Assembly: GCF_009183655.1 (NCBI RefSeq)
Contig: NZ_WEIO01000008.1
Coordinates: 1 to 64,000, forward strand
Direction: 5' to 3'
Length of the DNA: 64,000 nucleotides
From: Bacillus aerolatus
Lineage (GTDB): Bacteria; Bacillota; Bacilli; Bacillales; Domibacillaceae
Below the pieces are notes generated by a model that worked only from the letters and a program-made list of their open reading frames with translations, searched no databases and was not told the DNA's origin. Both the position numbers and the translations under genes were made by a program. Shown here piece after piece: positions 52,248-61,073 of the stretch. The stretch's first letter is position 1. Every line of letters starts with the position of its first letter.

Positions 52248-53322
52248 TGAGGGCCTCCAATACCATTTCATGAAATTGTACAATCGCTTTTTCTGAAGAT
52301 GAATATCTGCCTCTATTAAATGCACGGGAACGGAAACCTATTTGCTCCAGCTCCACAAGTTCGATATCCTCTTGGCGGACTTGTTCAGCGAATGTCATTA
52401 AATCTTTTTCTTCCTGGGACAAGTTCTCATCACGGAAATAATATGTGTAAACAGCCATAGATGTTTCATGGTCAATCGGAATCATTTGAATCGATGCCAT
52501 ATTTCCAGGGCCTGGATAAATCGTCAGCATCAAATTCGGCCACAGCCAGAAGAAAGAGCCGCCTTGCATCTCCGCTTGATTTAAATCGACTGTACCGTAG
52601 TTTTTATCCGGTTTGACGACCGTCCCTTGAATGGAGTAATTGTCACATGTAGTAATTTGATAATCATTCATATCAAGTGTCGAAACGAAGTCCGGATGAG
52701 CTACATGGCAGTGGTCGCATTCTAAATAGTTATCAATATACGCTTTCCAGTTCGCTTTAATAAGTCGTGTTTTCTGGTGAGTTCTTTTCAACTCGCTTAA
52801 AAATGGGAACTTGCTCAGCTTTTCAAAGAAGTCTCCATATGATTCGCTTAACGGCTTTGCGTCGTCATCCAAGTTCACGAAAATTAAAGATTCCATAATT
52901 TCCATGCGGATTGAGCGTAAGCAGGCATCTTGCACACAAGCTGCATCTTCTCCCCGGAAATTCGGCGCTTTGTTCAATTGTCCGTCAAGCTTAAATGTCC
53001 AGCCGTGATAGCCGCACTGCAAAATCTTCTTATTACCTGACTCAGTTCTTTCCAGCTTCGTCGCACGGTGCGGACAAACGTTGTAAAAAGCACGAACAAC
53101 TTCATCTTTGCCTCGCGTAACAATGATGGGCTCGTTTGCTACTTCAGTTGTAAAGAAAGCACCGGCTTTTTCTACTTGGCTAACGTGGCCGACTAACTGC
53201 CATGATTTAGAGAAAACTAGATCCAACTCTTTTTCATGTATTTTCGGGTCTGTGTACTTGTCATAAGTTAACGTTCTTTCAAATGTACGATTTGATGCAT
53301 TTTCTACTTTGTTATAAGCCAT
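52240..53322 (-). CDS. Rieske oxygenase, quaternary-ammonium type (carnitine/betaine oxygenase-like)
   Basis: 360 residues. The Rieske 2Fe-2S ligands are Cys83, His85, Cys103 and His106 (CPHR, CGYH). The mononuclear-iron motif is DNYLECDHCHVAH: His204 and His209, with Glu201 at the position bridging the two centres where most Rieske oxygenases have Asp. A Glu there and the ECxHC pattern are marks of the CntA/GbcA/choline monooxygenase branch. It would oxidise a quaternary amine using NADPH electrons through the ferredoxin and reductase encoded just upstream. The stop overlaps the ALDH start. Substrate inferred from neighbours: carnitine first, glycine betaine or other betaines second. Confidence 0.93.
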   Translation of the reverse strand: MAYNKVENASNRTFERTLTYDKYTDPKIHEKELDLVFSKSWQLVGHVSQVEKAGAFFTTEVANEPIIVTRGKDEVVRAFYNVCPHRATKLERTESGNKKILQCGYHGWTFKLDGQLNKAPNFRGEDAACVQDACLRSIRMEIMESLIFVNLDDDAKPLSESYGDFFEKLSKFPFLSELKRTHQKTRLIKANWKAYIDNYLECDHCHVAHPDFVSTLDMNDYQITTCDNYSIQGTVVKPDKNYGTVDLNQAEMQGGSFFWLWPNLMLTIYPGPGNMASIQMIPIDHETSMAVYTYYFRDENLSQEEKDLMTFAEQVRQEDIELVELEQIGFRSRAFNRGRYSSSEKAIVQFHEMVLEALNE

Positions 53323-53445
53323 GATTCATTCTCCCCCATAAATAAATGATGATTAAGCACTTGGTGACAAGGCTGTAAAACACTTTTTAACAAGCTTGTT
53401 TACAATTTTTTAATAATCTATATCATAATCCGGCTGCTCATTGAG

Positions 53446-53706
<261 letters not shown>

Positions 53707-53795
53707 TTATTTGTTACTCTGTATCCAGCTGCAGCGCCTTGGGGCTCGAGGTCATATGCTTGTCGTCCCAGAGCAGTCGGCTCCGCTTTTAAGTG

Positions 53796-54815
53796 TTAAA
53801 CAGCTGAGCCGCTTTTTTCTTTTTCACCCATGATGCTTGTGCTGTGAAGCGGCTGCACTTTTGCACTTGGGTCAATATATACTTTCGCATTACTCACAGC
53901 TGTCGGTGCTTCTCCAAAGCCGCTTGCAATCAGTTTCACTTTGCCCTCGTACGTACAAATATCTCCCGCGGCATAAATACCTTCAATATTCGTTTCCATT
54001 CTAGAGTTGACGACGATAGAATTACTTTCTATCTCCAAGCCCCAATCTTTAATTGGACCAAGGGAGGAAACAAAACCATAATTAACAAGAACATCATCAA
54101 CTTCAATTTCAAGCGGCTCTCCGCTCTTCGTTTCTGTTACAATCACTTTTTCTATTTTGTCGCTGCCGACAAGTTCAGCTGGAACATACGGTGTTAAAAT
54201 TTCTACTTTTGAATTTTTCAATAGCTCGACACTATGCTCATGAGCACGGAACTTATCTCTGCGGTGAACGAGCGTTACTTTTGCCGCAATCGGCTCAAGC
54301 ATCAACGCCCAGTCTACAGCAGAATCACCGCCGCCAAACACAACGACTTTTTTGTCTGCAAATTGGTTTAAATCTTGGACAAAATAATGAAGATTCGTTT
54401 TTTCAAACTTTTCTTCCCCTTCGATTTTTAGCTTGCGCGGCTGGAATGCTCCATTTCCAGCAGTAATAATAATTGCTTTCGCATAGTGGGTTTCTTCATT
54501 CGTTGTAATTGCGAACGTCCCATCCGCTGTCCGCACGATGCTTTCCACTGATTGCTCGAGGCAGACTGTCGTTTCAAATTGATTCATTTGCTCAAGTAAA
54601 TTATCAACTAGCTCCTGCGCCCGCACTTTCGGAAAACCGGCAATGTCGTAAATATATTTTTCAGGGTACAAAGCAGACAACTGTCCGCCCAGCTGCGGAA
54701 GGCTTTCGATGATTTTCACAGATGCCTGGCGCATTCCCGCATAAAAAGCAGTAAATAGCCCAACCGGTCCTCCTCCGATAATAGTAATATCAAAAACTTT
54801 AGATTGGTTTTCCAT
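53796..54815 (-). CDS. Ferredoxin-NADP reductase, thioredoxin-reductase-like (YumC type)
   Basis: 339 residues from the ATG at 54815 (GGAGG seven nt upstream; the earlier ATG is one nt from the site). FAD motif [21 protein letters not shown] motif [15 protein letters not shown], and the closing FAD segment [26 protein letters not shown]. There is no thioredoxin-reductase CxxC. This is the Bacillus/Chlorobium FNR class. It is the first gene after the sigma-54 promoter at 54937-54953 and supplies reduced ferredoxin to the Rieske oxygenase. Typical housekeeping YumC is ~332 residues; this is a dedicated extra copy. Confidence 0.92.
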   Translation of the reverse strand: MENQSKVFDITIIGGGPVGLFTAFYAGMRQASVKIIESLPQLGGQLSALYPEKYIYDIAGFPKVRAQELVDNLLEQMNQFETTVCLEQSVESIVRTADGTFAITTNEETHYAKAIIITAGNGAFQPRKLKIEGEEKFEKTNLHYFVQDLNQFADKKVVVFGGGDSAVDWALMLEPIAAKVTLVHRRDKFRAHEHSVELLKNSKVEILTPYVPAELVGSDKIEKVIVTETKSGEPLEIEVDDVLVNYGFVSSLGPIKDWGLEIESNSIVVNSRMETNIEGIYAAGDICTYEGKVKLIASGFGEAPTAVSNAKVYIDPSAKVQPLHSTSIMGEKEKSGSAV

Positions 54816-54936
54816 ACACATTCCTCCCTAGCTGTTATAAAAAAAGAGTTTGTTAGGCTTTCCTGCTCCACTAATGTTTTAAACAGTGAGACAATTATCG
54901 ACAAATATTTTCTCTGCCGCCTGTCGATTTTATATA

Positions 54937-54953
54937 TGCAATTGCCGTGCCAA
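54937..54953 (-). promoter_or_regulatory. Sigma-54 promoter of the oxygenase operon
   Basis: Minus strand TTGGCAC-GGCAA-TTGCA, a perfect consensus. It lies about 120 bp before the reductase start, pointing into reductase-ferredoxin-oxygenase-ALDH-dehydrogenase. Confidence 0.93.
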
Positions 54954-55014
54954 CATTTAAAAATAGTGCAAATAGGGAAAAAATTTAGATTTATTGATGA
55001 AAACGTTATCAAAA

Positions 55015-55032
55015 TGAGTTATATTTAACTCA
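55015..55032. promoter_or_regulatory. Upstream activator site 1 for the oxygenase promoter
   Basis: TGAGTT-ATATTT-AACTCA, a perfect 6-6-6 palindrome 62 bp upstream of the -24 element. Confidence 0.6.
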
Positions 55033-55045
55033 TAATAAAGAATAA

Positions 55046-55063
55046 TTAGTTAAAAACAACTCA
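55046..55063. promoter_or_regulatory. Upstream activator site 2 for the oxygenase promoter
   Basis: TTAGTT-AAAAAC-AACTCA matches site 1 except for one position. The two centres are 31 bp (three helical turns) apart, so bound activator dimers would lie on the same DNA face. Confidence 0.55.
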
Positions 55064-55092
55064 TTAACTTAAAGAAGAGGAGAATCCATTTA

Positions 55093-56472
55093 ATGATCCG
55101 GACCGATGCCACAGACAATGTAGAGATGACATTACAAAGCCTTTTAAAAATTCTCGATTATTCCTCTGATGAAATTTTCGTTCTCGACGGCGAGAAGCGG
55201 ATCCTTTATGTAAATCAAGCGTGCGAAAAGCATTACGGGCTTAAACCAACAGATGTGATCGGCAAATACAATGTTGAATTGTTTGAAAAAGGATACTGGA
55301 AACCCTCCATTGTTCCAGAAGTATACAAGAGGAAAGAACCTTGCTACATTACACAGCAAACATATATTGGGGCTGAACTGCTGACATCCGCGATCCCAAT
55401 TTTAAATGACAAACAGGAAATTGAACTTGTCGTCATCACATCAACCGAGGCACAGCCATATAAAATAGTCAAAGCGAGAGAACAAACGAATGAGTCAAAA
55501 AGCACTCAGGAGCTAGAAGCAGAAAGCCGCATTGTTACTAACAGCGGCAAAATAAGAAAAATCCTGGAATTTTGCAAAAAAGTGGCACCAACTGATTCAA
55601 CTATTCTTATTCTTGGGGAATCCGGAACAGGAAAAGGAGTACTCGCCCAATTTATTCACGGGATCAGCAAACGGAAAAACGGCCCTTTCCTGACAATCAA
55701 CTGTGCAGCGATTCCAGAAGAGCTATTGGAGTCTGAGTTATTTGGCTATTCAAAAGGAGCCTTCACCGGTGCAAGTAAAACCGGTAAACCGGGACTAATT
55801 GAAGCAGCAAATGGCGGCACCATTTTTCTGGATGAAATCGGAGAAATGCCACTCTCCTTGCAGGCTAAGCTGTTGCAGGTCATCCAGGATAAACAGTTTA
55901 TCCCTGTCGGCAGCAGTGAAGTAAAAAAAGTGGATATTCGCATCATTGCGGCGACTAATCAAAACCTAGTCGAAATGGTCGCAAATAAACAATTCCGGGA
56001 AGATTTATTTTACCGTTTAAATGTAATTGATGTTCAGCTGCCGCCGTTGCGTGACCGGAAAGAAGACATTATCCCATTGACCTATAGTTTTTTAAATAAA
56101 TTCAATGAAAAATATAACGAGAATAAAGTCATTTCGGAAGAGTGCCTAAACATTCTTATCCACTATTCTTGGCCGGGCAATGTGCGCCAGCTTGAAAACT
56201 TAATTGAACGGTTAGTCGTCATTAGCGACTCCGTTATTCAGGTGGCTGATTTGCCGGACATCATCACTGATAATGTTGAACAAGTCACCCAGCTCGCCCT
56301 GCCTGCCTCACTTGATAAAGCGCTTGACGAAACGAAGCGGATCTTAGTAAGAAGGTCTTATCAAACTTACAAATCGTCAAGAAAAGTGGCGGATGATCTT
56401 GGCATCAGCCAAACGAAAGCATCTAAACTAATCAGAGAATATTGTACAGACCTAGTAAATAAAAGTGAATAA
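55093..56472 (+). CDS. Sigma-54-dependent activator of the oxygenase operon (PAS-AAA+-HTH)
   Basis: 459 residues. PAS domain at ~15-120 (SSDEIFVLDGEKRILYVNQACEKHYG). The AAA+ domain has Walker A GESGTGKG (175-182), GAFTGA (222-227) and Walker B TIFLDE (243-248), then WPGNVRQLENLIERLV. The C-terminal HTH is SSRKVADDLGISQTKASKLIRE. It lacks the N-terminal extension of the activator at 6032-7714, and the PAS domains differ, so the two likely respond to different signals. It is divergent from the reductase operon, with two palindromes in between, and most likely binds them. Confidence 0.93.
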   Translation: MIRTDATDNVEMTLQSLLKILDYSSDEIFVLDGEKRILYVNQACEKHYGLKPTDVIGKYNVELFEKGYWKPSIVPEVYKRKEPCYITQQTYIGAELLTSAIPILNDKQEIELVVITSTEAQPYKIVKAREQTNESKSTQELEAESRIVTNSGKIRKILEFCKKVAPTDSTILILGESGTGKGVLAQFIHGISKRKNGPFLTINCAAIPEELLESELFGYSKGAFTGASKTGKPGLIEAANGGTIFLDEIGEMPLSLQAKLLQVIQDKQFIPVGSSEVKKVDIRIIAATNQNLVEMVANKQFREDLFYRLNVIDVQLPPLRDRKEDIIPLTYSFLNKFNEKYNENKVISEECLNILIHYSWPGNVRQLENLIERLVVISDSVIQVADLPDIITDNVEQVTQLALPASLDKALDETKRILVRRSYQTYKSSRKVADDLGISQTKASKLIREYCTDLVNKSE

Positions 56473-56492
56473 GCGTTTTTTCAGGACAAAAG

Positions 56493-56661
56493 CGTAAGCG
56501 CCTTGATCAGCCCCGACAAGCAAATGTTCTTTCCTCAAAGAAGTCCGCTTTTTGACTTCATTGAGGAAAGGTTATTTGACCTCGAGGGGCTAGGCGTTGA
56601 AGCTGGACGCCGATCCAAAACTCTCAAAGTCATCCACAAACTGCAAATTTATAATTTTCTA
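56493..56661. repeat. Interspersed intergenic repeat, copy 2
   Basis: Same ends as copy 1 at 5721-5866 (CTTGATCAGCCCCGACAAGCA, GACCTCGAGG-GCT, GACGCCGATCCAAAACTCTCAA, ATCCACAAACTGCAAAT). The variable middle forms CCTCAAAGAAGTC pairing with GACTTCATTGAGG. An AGCGTAAGCGC half-palindrome precedes it. In both cases the repeat lies beside a sigma-54 activator gene, probably by chance. Confidence 0.75.
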
Positions 56662-56671
56662 GACGACAAGA

Positions 56672-56728
56672 AAGAGGTTCTTCAAAAACTAGTTATTCAC
56701 TAGTTTTTAGAGAACCTCTTTTTTAAGA
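56672..56728. terminator. Long bidirectional terminator
   Basis: AAGAGGTTCT-CAAAAACTAGT pairs with ACTAGTTTTTAG-AGAACCTCTT, then TTTTAAG. It closes the activator gene and perhaps the gbsR-like gene. Confidence 0.9.
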
Positions 56729-56791
56729 ATTGATATTCTATTCACTTGCTTTGACACGTTTCTAAGAGATTGCTTTACTAATTTTTTCTTG

Positions 56792-57325
56792 TTATTTTCT
56801 AGGTACATGTTGAAAAATGTCACCGCTCTCAAAGAATTCTATTAAGCGTTGAATCCAGTCATAATACTCTGTCCATTGTTTTAATTCAGCCAGTATTTCA
56901 TTCACTGCTTCTTCATCCGAGGCAGTCAATTCACCTTGGGATTGAATTTGGCTCAGTCTGTTTTTTAGCTTTTGCTCAAAATATTTATTTTTATTAAGTG
57001 CTTTCTGCCAATTCGAAGTGAAAAGAGAAACGAATGTCTGGTAGTAATCTTGTTCTACTTGGTACAAATCTTTCCGTACACCTTTTTGAAACACTCTTTC
57101 TGTTATATTCAAGTCGATCATTTCCCGGACGACTTGGCTCATTCGGGCTTTGCTCATCCCTATTTCTTCGGATAATTCATCTAGCGTCATCGGTTCACGA
57201 TTCATATAAATTATTCCCAGCACGCGTCCGACTGTTGTAGAAACGCCGAATGACTGCATGTTATCCGCGATTTTTTCAACGAACTGTGATTTCACTTTAT
57301 TAATCTCTACTCGATCTTCTCCCAC
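56792..57325 (-). CDS. gbsR: GbsR-like choline/betaine-responsive repressor (MarR fold)
   Basis: 177 residues. Winged-helix domain MTLDELSEEIGMSKARMSQVVREMIDLNITERV, opening FVEKIADNMQSFGVSTTVGRVLGIIYMNREPM, and a long helical C-terminus. These match the GbsR/OpcR family, where choline binds through aromatic residues. B. subtilis GbsR represses choline-to-betaine genes and choline uptake. Here it lies next to the quaternary-ammonium oxygenase locus and divergent from a YqcI/YcgG gene. Which genes it controls is not shown by the sequence. Confidence 0.88.
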   Translation of the reverse strand: MGEDRVEINKVKSQFVEKIADNMQSFGVSTTVGRVLGIIYMNREPMTLDELSEEIGMSKARMSQVVREMIDLNITERVFQKGVRKDLYQVEQDYYQTFVSLFTSNWQKALNKNKYFEQKLKNRLSQIQSQGELTASDEEAVNEILAELKQWTEYYDWIQRLIEFFESGDIFQHVPRK

Positions 57326-57488
57326 TTCAGTCCTCCTAACCTATTTAGTTACTAATTAAAACCTTAACATAATCCTCTCTTATTTCCAAAAGGCGCAAGC
57401 GTTGGAATCTATGTATCTGCTCTTGCTCGTTTTAATATCTACATTTCGGGTATATCTTTATCATATACATAACTTGAGGTGAACATTT

Positions 57489-58217
57489 ATGAAAGTAATA
57501 AATAGTTACTTGTTTACGAAAGAAGATATGACAAACCCTGGTTTAGTCCCTGATTGGGTGATCGAGGAATATCAAAATTTCCATGAGGTGGTCACAGACC
57601 GGACCTTCCCTTGCACGTTTGGCATGGCTGCACAAAAAAAAGGAGAATTGCGCTATTCGTATATTAGCCACGATGACTGGTCAATGCTGCCGCAGGCTAT
57701 CGAAGAGTTTATCTCTTTATTTGACGGCACGAAGCCTCTTACCCGCTACGGCTTTTTTTTGTTCGTCGAGCCGGAAAAAGTAGAAAAGCCGCTCACTTAT
57801 TACCGCGAATATTTTTGGAATATTCTTCAGTACTTACATGAAGTAGACACGAAACCATGGCCGGCCGATTACCCGAAAGATCCCGACCATCATCTATGGG
57901 CGTTTTCTTTCGCTGAAGAACCATTTTTCGTCTTTGGTAATACTCCCGCTTACAAACAGCGTAAAACGAGAGACCTTGGCAACAGCTTAATCCTCGGATT
58001 CCAGCCGCGAAGAATTTTTGAAGGGCTGGAAGGCACCTCTCCAGGCGGGATTATGTCCCGGGAAAAAGTAAGAGAACGAGTTGAAAAATGGGACCAGCTT
58101 CCGAAGCATCCCAACATCAGCCACTACGGAGACCCCGAGCATCGGGAGTGGAAGCAATATTTCATTGGGGATGACATTAAGCCTATAGAAGGCAAATGCC
58201 CATTTCATCATAAATAA
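57489..58217 (+). CDS. YqcI/YcgG-family protein (possible haem-dependent oxygenase)
   Basis: 242 residues. FPCTFGMAAQKKGELRYSYI, LTRYGFFLFVEP, and the late FGNTPAYKQRKTRDLGNSLILGFQPRRIFEG with GTSPGG are YqcI/YcgG family landmarks. The C-terminal KCPFHHK gives a Cys/His pair. Some members of this family (from natural product pathways) are known to be haem-dependent N-hydroxylases of arginine; the function of the Bacillus ones is unknown. It is divergent from the gbsR-like gene and has its own terminator. Confidence 0.85.
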   Translation: MKVINSYLFTKEDMTNPGLVPDWVIEEYQNFHEVVTDRTFPCTFGMAAQKKGELRYSYISHDDWSMLPQAIEEFISLFDGTKPLTRYGFFLFVEPEKVEKPLTYYREYFWNILQYLHEVDTKPWPADYPKDPDHHLWAFSFAEEPFFVFGNTPAYKQRKTRDLGNSLILGFQPRRIFEGLEGTSPGGIMSREKVRERVEKWDQLPKHPNISHYGDPEHREWKQYFIGDDIKPIEGKCPFHHK

Positions 58218-58228
58218 GGAAATTTCAT

Positions 58229-58267
58229 CGCAGCTTGCAGAGAATAAATTCTCTGCAAGCTTTTTTA
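58229..58267 (+). terminator. Terminator of the YqcI/YcgG gene
   Basis: GCTTGCAGAGAA pairs with TTCTCTGCAAGC, followed by TTTTTTAC. Confidence 0.92.
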
Positions 58268-58397
58268 CTGGCTGATGAAATATCAATACCTGCTTCGCTC
58301 ATTACCTTGACAGTATTTAGACCTAAACACTGAAAATTCAATATATTTCAAATATTTTTGACATTTGATTTATCGGGTGCTATGCTTAGGCTAATTG

Positions 58398-58500
58398 AAG
58401 AGGAAGTCCACTAGGGGTGCTGATAAGGCTGAGATAAGATGTTTCTTTATCCCTTCGAACCTGATCTAGTTAATACTAGCGTAGGAAAGTGGAGCCGGCT
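58398..58500 (+). ncRNA. TPP riboswitch (THI element)
   Basis: ACTAGGGGTGCT, GCTGAGATAAGA, a variable stem, then GAACCTGATCTAGTTAATACTAGCGTAGGAAAGTGG are the conserved TPP aptamer segments in order. It controls the tenA gene 170 bp downstream. The following region forms a U-poor terminator hairpin at 58583-58616. Confidence 0.96.
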
Positions 58501-58582
58501 GAGTTTGCTTGTCAAGCTTACTATTTGTTACCTGCATTTTGATTGCCGCAGTTTCGCGGACAATCAAGTTTATGTATATAAA

Positions 58583-58616
58583 CAAAGCCGCTCCATTTTG
58601 GGGCGGCTATTGTTGT
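58583..58616 (+). terminator. Hairpin in the TPP-riboswitch expression platform
   Basis: AGCCGCTCC pairs with GGGGCGGCT, followed by ATTGTTGTTGT. It is the likely terminator formed when TPP is bound. Confidence 0.7.
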
Positions 58617-58672
58617 TGTCTCCAATCCTCCGGTGGAACTTCTTTCTTCAACAAAAAAAGGGGGAATAATTC

Positions 58673-59365
58673 ATGAGTTTTTCACAGCAATTACGTCAAG
58701 AAGCCGATCATATTTTCGAGGCATGTTACAACCATCCATTTGTTCAAGGAATAGCTAAAGGACATTTAGCAAAGGAACAATTGATTCATTATGTTAAACA
58801 AGATTTTGAGTATTTAAATGCGATGATTCAAGCTCGTGCGTTAGGAATGGCAAAATGTACGGCTCGTGAAGACATGGAATTATTTAATACGAGTATTGGC
58901 TATATTTTAAACAGTGAAATTCATCCGCATAATAACTTTTGCCAAGTTGCCGGGGTGAATTATGAAGATCTACAAGGGTACCAGCTCGCGCCGACTGCGC
59001 AGCATTACACGAGACATATGCTAAGTGCTTCTCAAGCGGGCACTCTCGGTGAAATTATCGCTGTTACTCTGCCTTGCCCATGGGTGTACCTATATATTGG
59101 CGAAAAAATCATGAAAGAATATCAACCTGACAACACCCATCCATTTTACGAATGGATTGCCTTCTATGGTGCCCAAGAAGAGCCAAGAATGAATGCATAC
59201 CTCCATAGACTGGATGAACTGGCTGAACGGGCGCCGAAAGAGGAAAAAGCACGAATGAAAGAACACTTTATGCTAAGCTCCCAACTTGAATATATGTTCT
59301 TTGATATGGCTTATAAACTGGAAGATTGGCCGGTACAGAAAGAAAGCATCGGTGCAGCTGACTAA
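58673..59365 (+). CDS. tenA: Thiaminase II / aminopyrimidine aminohydrolase (TenA)
   Basis: 230 residues, standard. The catalytic Cys135 is in VTLPCPWVYLY, and Asp44 in KQDFEYLN and the Tyr/Glu set near EYMFFDMAYKLE complete the pocket. TenA hydrolyses degraded thiamin or 4-amino-5-aminomethyl-2-methylpyrimidine for salvage to HMP. It follows a TPP riboswitch but has no other thiamin gene beside it, so it is a single-gene riboswitch unit here. GGGGG lies 8-10 nt before the ATG. Confidence 0.95.
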   Translation: MSFSQQLRQEADHIFEACYNHPFVQGIAKGHLAKEQLIHYVKQDFEYLNAMIQARALGMAKCTAREDMELFNTSIGYILNSEIHPHNNFCQVAGVNYEDLQGYQLAPTAQHYTRHMLSASQAGTLGEIIAVTLPCPWVYLYIGEKIMKEYQPDNTHPFYEWIAFYGAQEEPRMNAYLHRLDELAERAPKEEKARMKEHFMLSSQLEYMFFDMAYKLEDWPVQKESIGAAD

Positions 59366-59403
59366 CCGATAAAGCAAGAATTTAATTGTCTTAAAAGTGG
59401 CGA

Positions 59404-59456
59404 TGGTGCTGTCCCAAAAGTCGATGCTTAAAGGACTTTTGGAACAACCCCATCAT
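59404..59456 (+). terminator. Hairpin after tenA
   Basis: GATGGTGCTGTCCCAAAAGTC pairs with GACTTTTGG-ACAACCCCATC with bulges. Long stem but no T run, so termination is only likely. Confidence 0.55.
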
Positions 59457-59507
59457 AGTAAACAGATAGCCGATTACAAAAGAATTCGCGTTATTGAAGT
59501 AAAAGAA

Positions 59508-59546
59508 TAAAAAACTGCAGTTCCATTAAACTGAAGGAAACTGCAG
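59508..59546 (-). terminator. Terminator of the amino-acid permease gene
   Basis: CTGCAGTT pairs with AACTGCAG; on the minus strand TTTTTTATTC follows. Confidence 0.85.
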
Positions 59547-59557
59547 CCTGGATCCTG

Positions 59558-60988
59558 CTATACTTCTTCTTTTGCCAGCGGCGTTTGAACATCTTGATTG
59601 ACCGGCAGAGCCGTTTTTTTCTTTGTGTGCCATAAATGATAATATAGATAGCATGCGCCCACAAATCCGAAGCCCCAATAAAGCGATGTTCGCTGGGTCG
59701 GATCAAATGCAGTGAAGACAAATATAGAAAAACACATAATGATACAAAGGATTGGAACGAACGGGTAAAGCCGAACTCTAAATTTCAACTCTTCCACTTT
59801 GCCGCCTTCCTTAACATATTGCTTACGGAATCTTATTTGTGCATAGGCGATGGACATCCATGTCAAGGTACCGCCGATCCCGCTGATCGCGAGCAAGACG
59901 ACAAAAAGCGTATCCGCTGCCACAAAACTCGTTAGCAAAGAAACTAATGCAAAGCCTAATGTAACCAATAAAGCATTAGACGGCACACCCCGCTTGTTTA
60001 ATTTCGTAAATAGTTTCGGAGCCATTCCGCTCTCTGACAAAGAATATAGGATGCGCGTGCAGGCAAACAACCCCGTGTTTCCCACTGAAAGAATAGCGGT
60101 CAAAATAACGAAGTTCATAATATCGGCCGCATAAGGGATGCCTACCATGTCAAATACAGTAACAAATGGACTTTCAAGAACCCCTGCCTCTTGCCATGGA
60201 ACGAGTGCCGACAAAACAAAAATAGCCAGCACATAAAATAAGAGAACGCGAATGACGATCGTGCGAATCGCTTTTGGGATACTTTTTTCAGGGTCTTCCG
60301 TCTCACCAGCAGCTACTCCCATAATTTCCGATCCTTGAAAAGCGTAAATGACTGTCATCATCGATATAAACACACCGACCATTCCAGCCGGAAGTAAGCC
60401 ATCTCCGATAAAATTAGATAAAAACGGAGCCGGCTCACTTTCCATACTGATCAAGCCAAATGTCGCTCCAAGACCTACGATGATAAATAGAATGACCGCA
60501 AGAACCTTAATCCCCGCAAACCAGTATTCCGTTTCGGCAAAGCTTCTCGTCGCAAGTGAATTGATCGAGAAAAGCAAGATAACAAACAAGGCGCACCAAA
60601 TCCAGACAGGGACGTCCGGAAACCACCTCTTCATCAGCATACCTGCTGCGACAAACTCAAGCCCTACATAAAGCGCCCAGCTTAGCCAGTACACCCATCC
60701 AATCACAAAGCCAGTTGCCGGTCCGATAAACTTTGTCGCGTGAGCTTGGAAAGACCCCGATACGGGCATGACGACAGATAATTCTCCTAAGCATACCATA
60801 GCCAAAAACATAAGCAGCCCGCCGACAAGATAAGCCAATATCGCGCCTGCCGGACCTGCTTCGCCGATTGCATAACCGGAACCTAAAAACAATCCTGTTC
60901 CAATAATGCCTCCCAGCGACATCATAAATAAATGCCGGCTCTTCATGGCTCTCTTTAACTGAGGCTGACTTTCCTGGTTAATTGCCAT
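59558..60988 (-). CDS. Amino-acid permease (AAT/APC family)
   Basis: 476 residues from the ATG at 60988 (GGGGGA seven nt upstream; three earlier in-frame ATGs are too near to or ahead of that site). The N-terminus LKRAMKSRHLFMMSLGGIIGTGLFLGSGYAIGEAGPAGAILAY is the AAT-family signature, as in RocC/RocE, GabP and YbgF. Twelve membrane segments. It lies 85 bp after the second Rieske oxygenase gene in the same direction, so it may import or export the oxygenase's product (for example sarcosine/dimethylglycine or proline-type compounds). A CRE-like site lies in the gap. Confidence 0.92.
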   Translation of the reverse strand: MAINQESQPQLKRAMKSRHLFMMSLGGIIGTGLFLGSGYAIGEAGPAGAILAYLVGGLLMFLAMVCLGELSVVMPVSGSFQAHATKFIGPATGFVIGWVYWLSWALYVGLEFVAAGMLMKRWFPDVPVWIWCALFVILLFSINSLATRSFAETEYWFAGIKVLAVILFIIVGLGATFGLISMESEPAPFLSNFIGDGLLPAGMVGVFISMMTVIYAFQGSEIMGVAAGETEDPEKSIPKAIRTIVIRVLLFYVLAIFVLSALVPWQEAGVLESPFVTVFDMVGIPYAADIMNFVILTAILSVGNTGLFACTRILYSLSESGMAPKLFTKLNKRGVPSNALLVTLGFALVSLLTSFVAADTLFVVLLAISGIGGTLTWMSIAYAQIRFRKQYVKEGGKVEELKFRVRLYPFVPILCIIMCFSIFVFTAFDPTQRTSLYWGFGFVGACYLYYHLWHTKKKTALPVNQDVQTPLAKEEV

Positions 60989-61032
60989 ACACATTCCCCC
61001 ATCTTCCATACAAGTATCTTGCAAATAAATTA

Positions 61033-61048
61033 AAGGAAGCGTTTACAA
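61033..61048. promoter_or_regulatory. CRE-like site upstream of the amino-acid permease
   Basis: AAGGAAGCGTTTACAA matches the CcpA cre pattern (WTGNAANCGNWNNCAW) at all but one position. It lies between the oxygenase stop and the permease start. Confidence 0.5.
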
Positions 61049-61073
61049 TAAAGGACAGCGTTTTTTCTTTTCC

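Noticed and set aside
53345-53375. TTGTCAC...TGCTT on the minus strand before the Rieske gene
   Set aside because: The G/GC spacing is 2 bp short and the GG dinucleotide is missing; the oxygenase is better served by the promoter at 54937.
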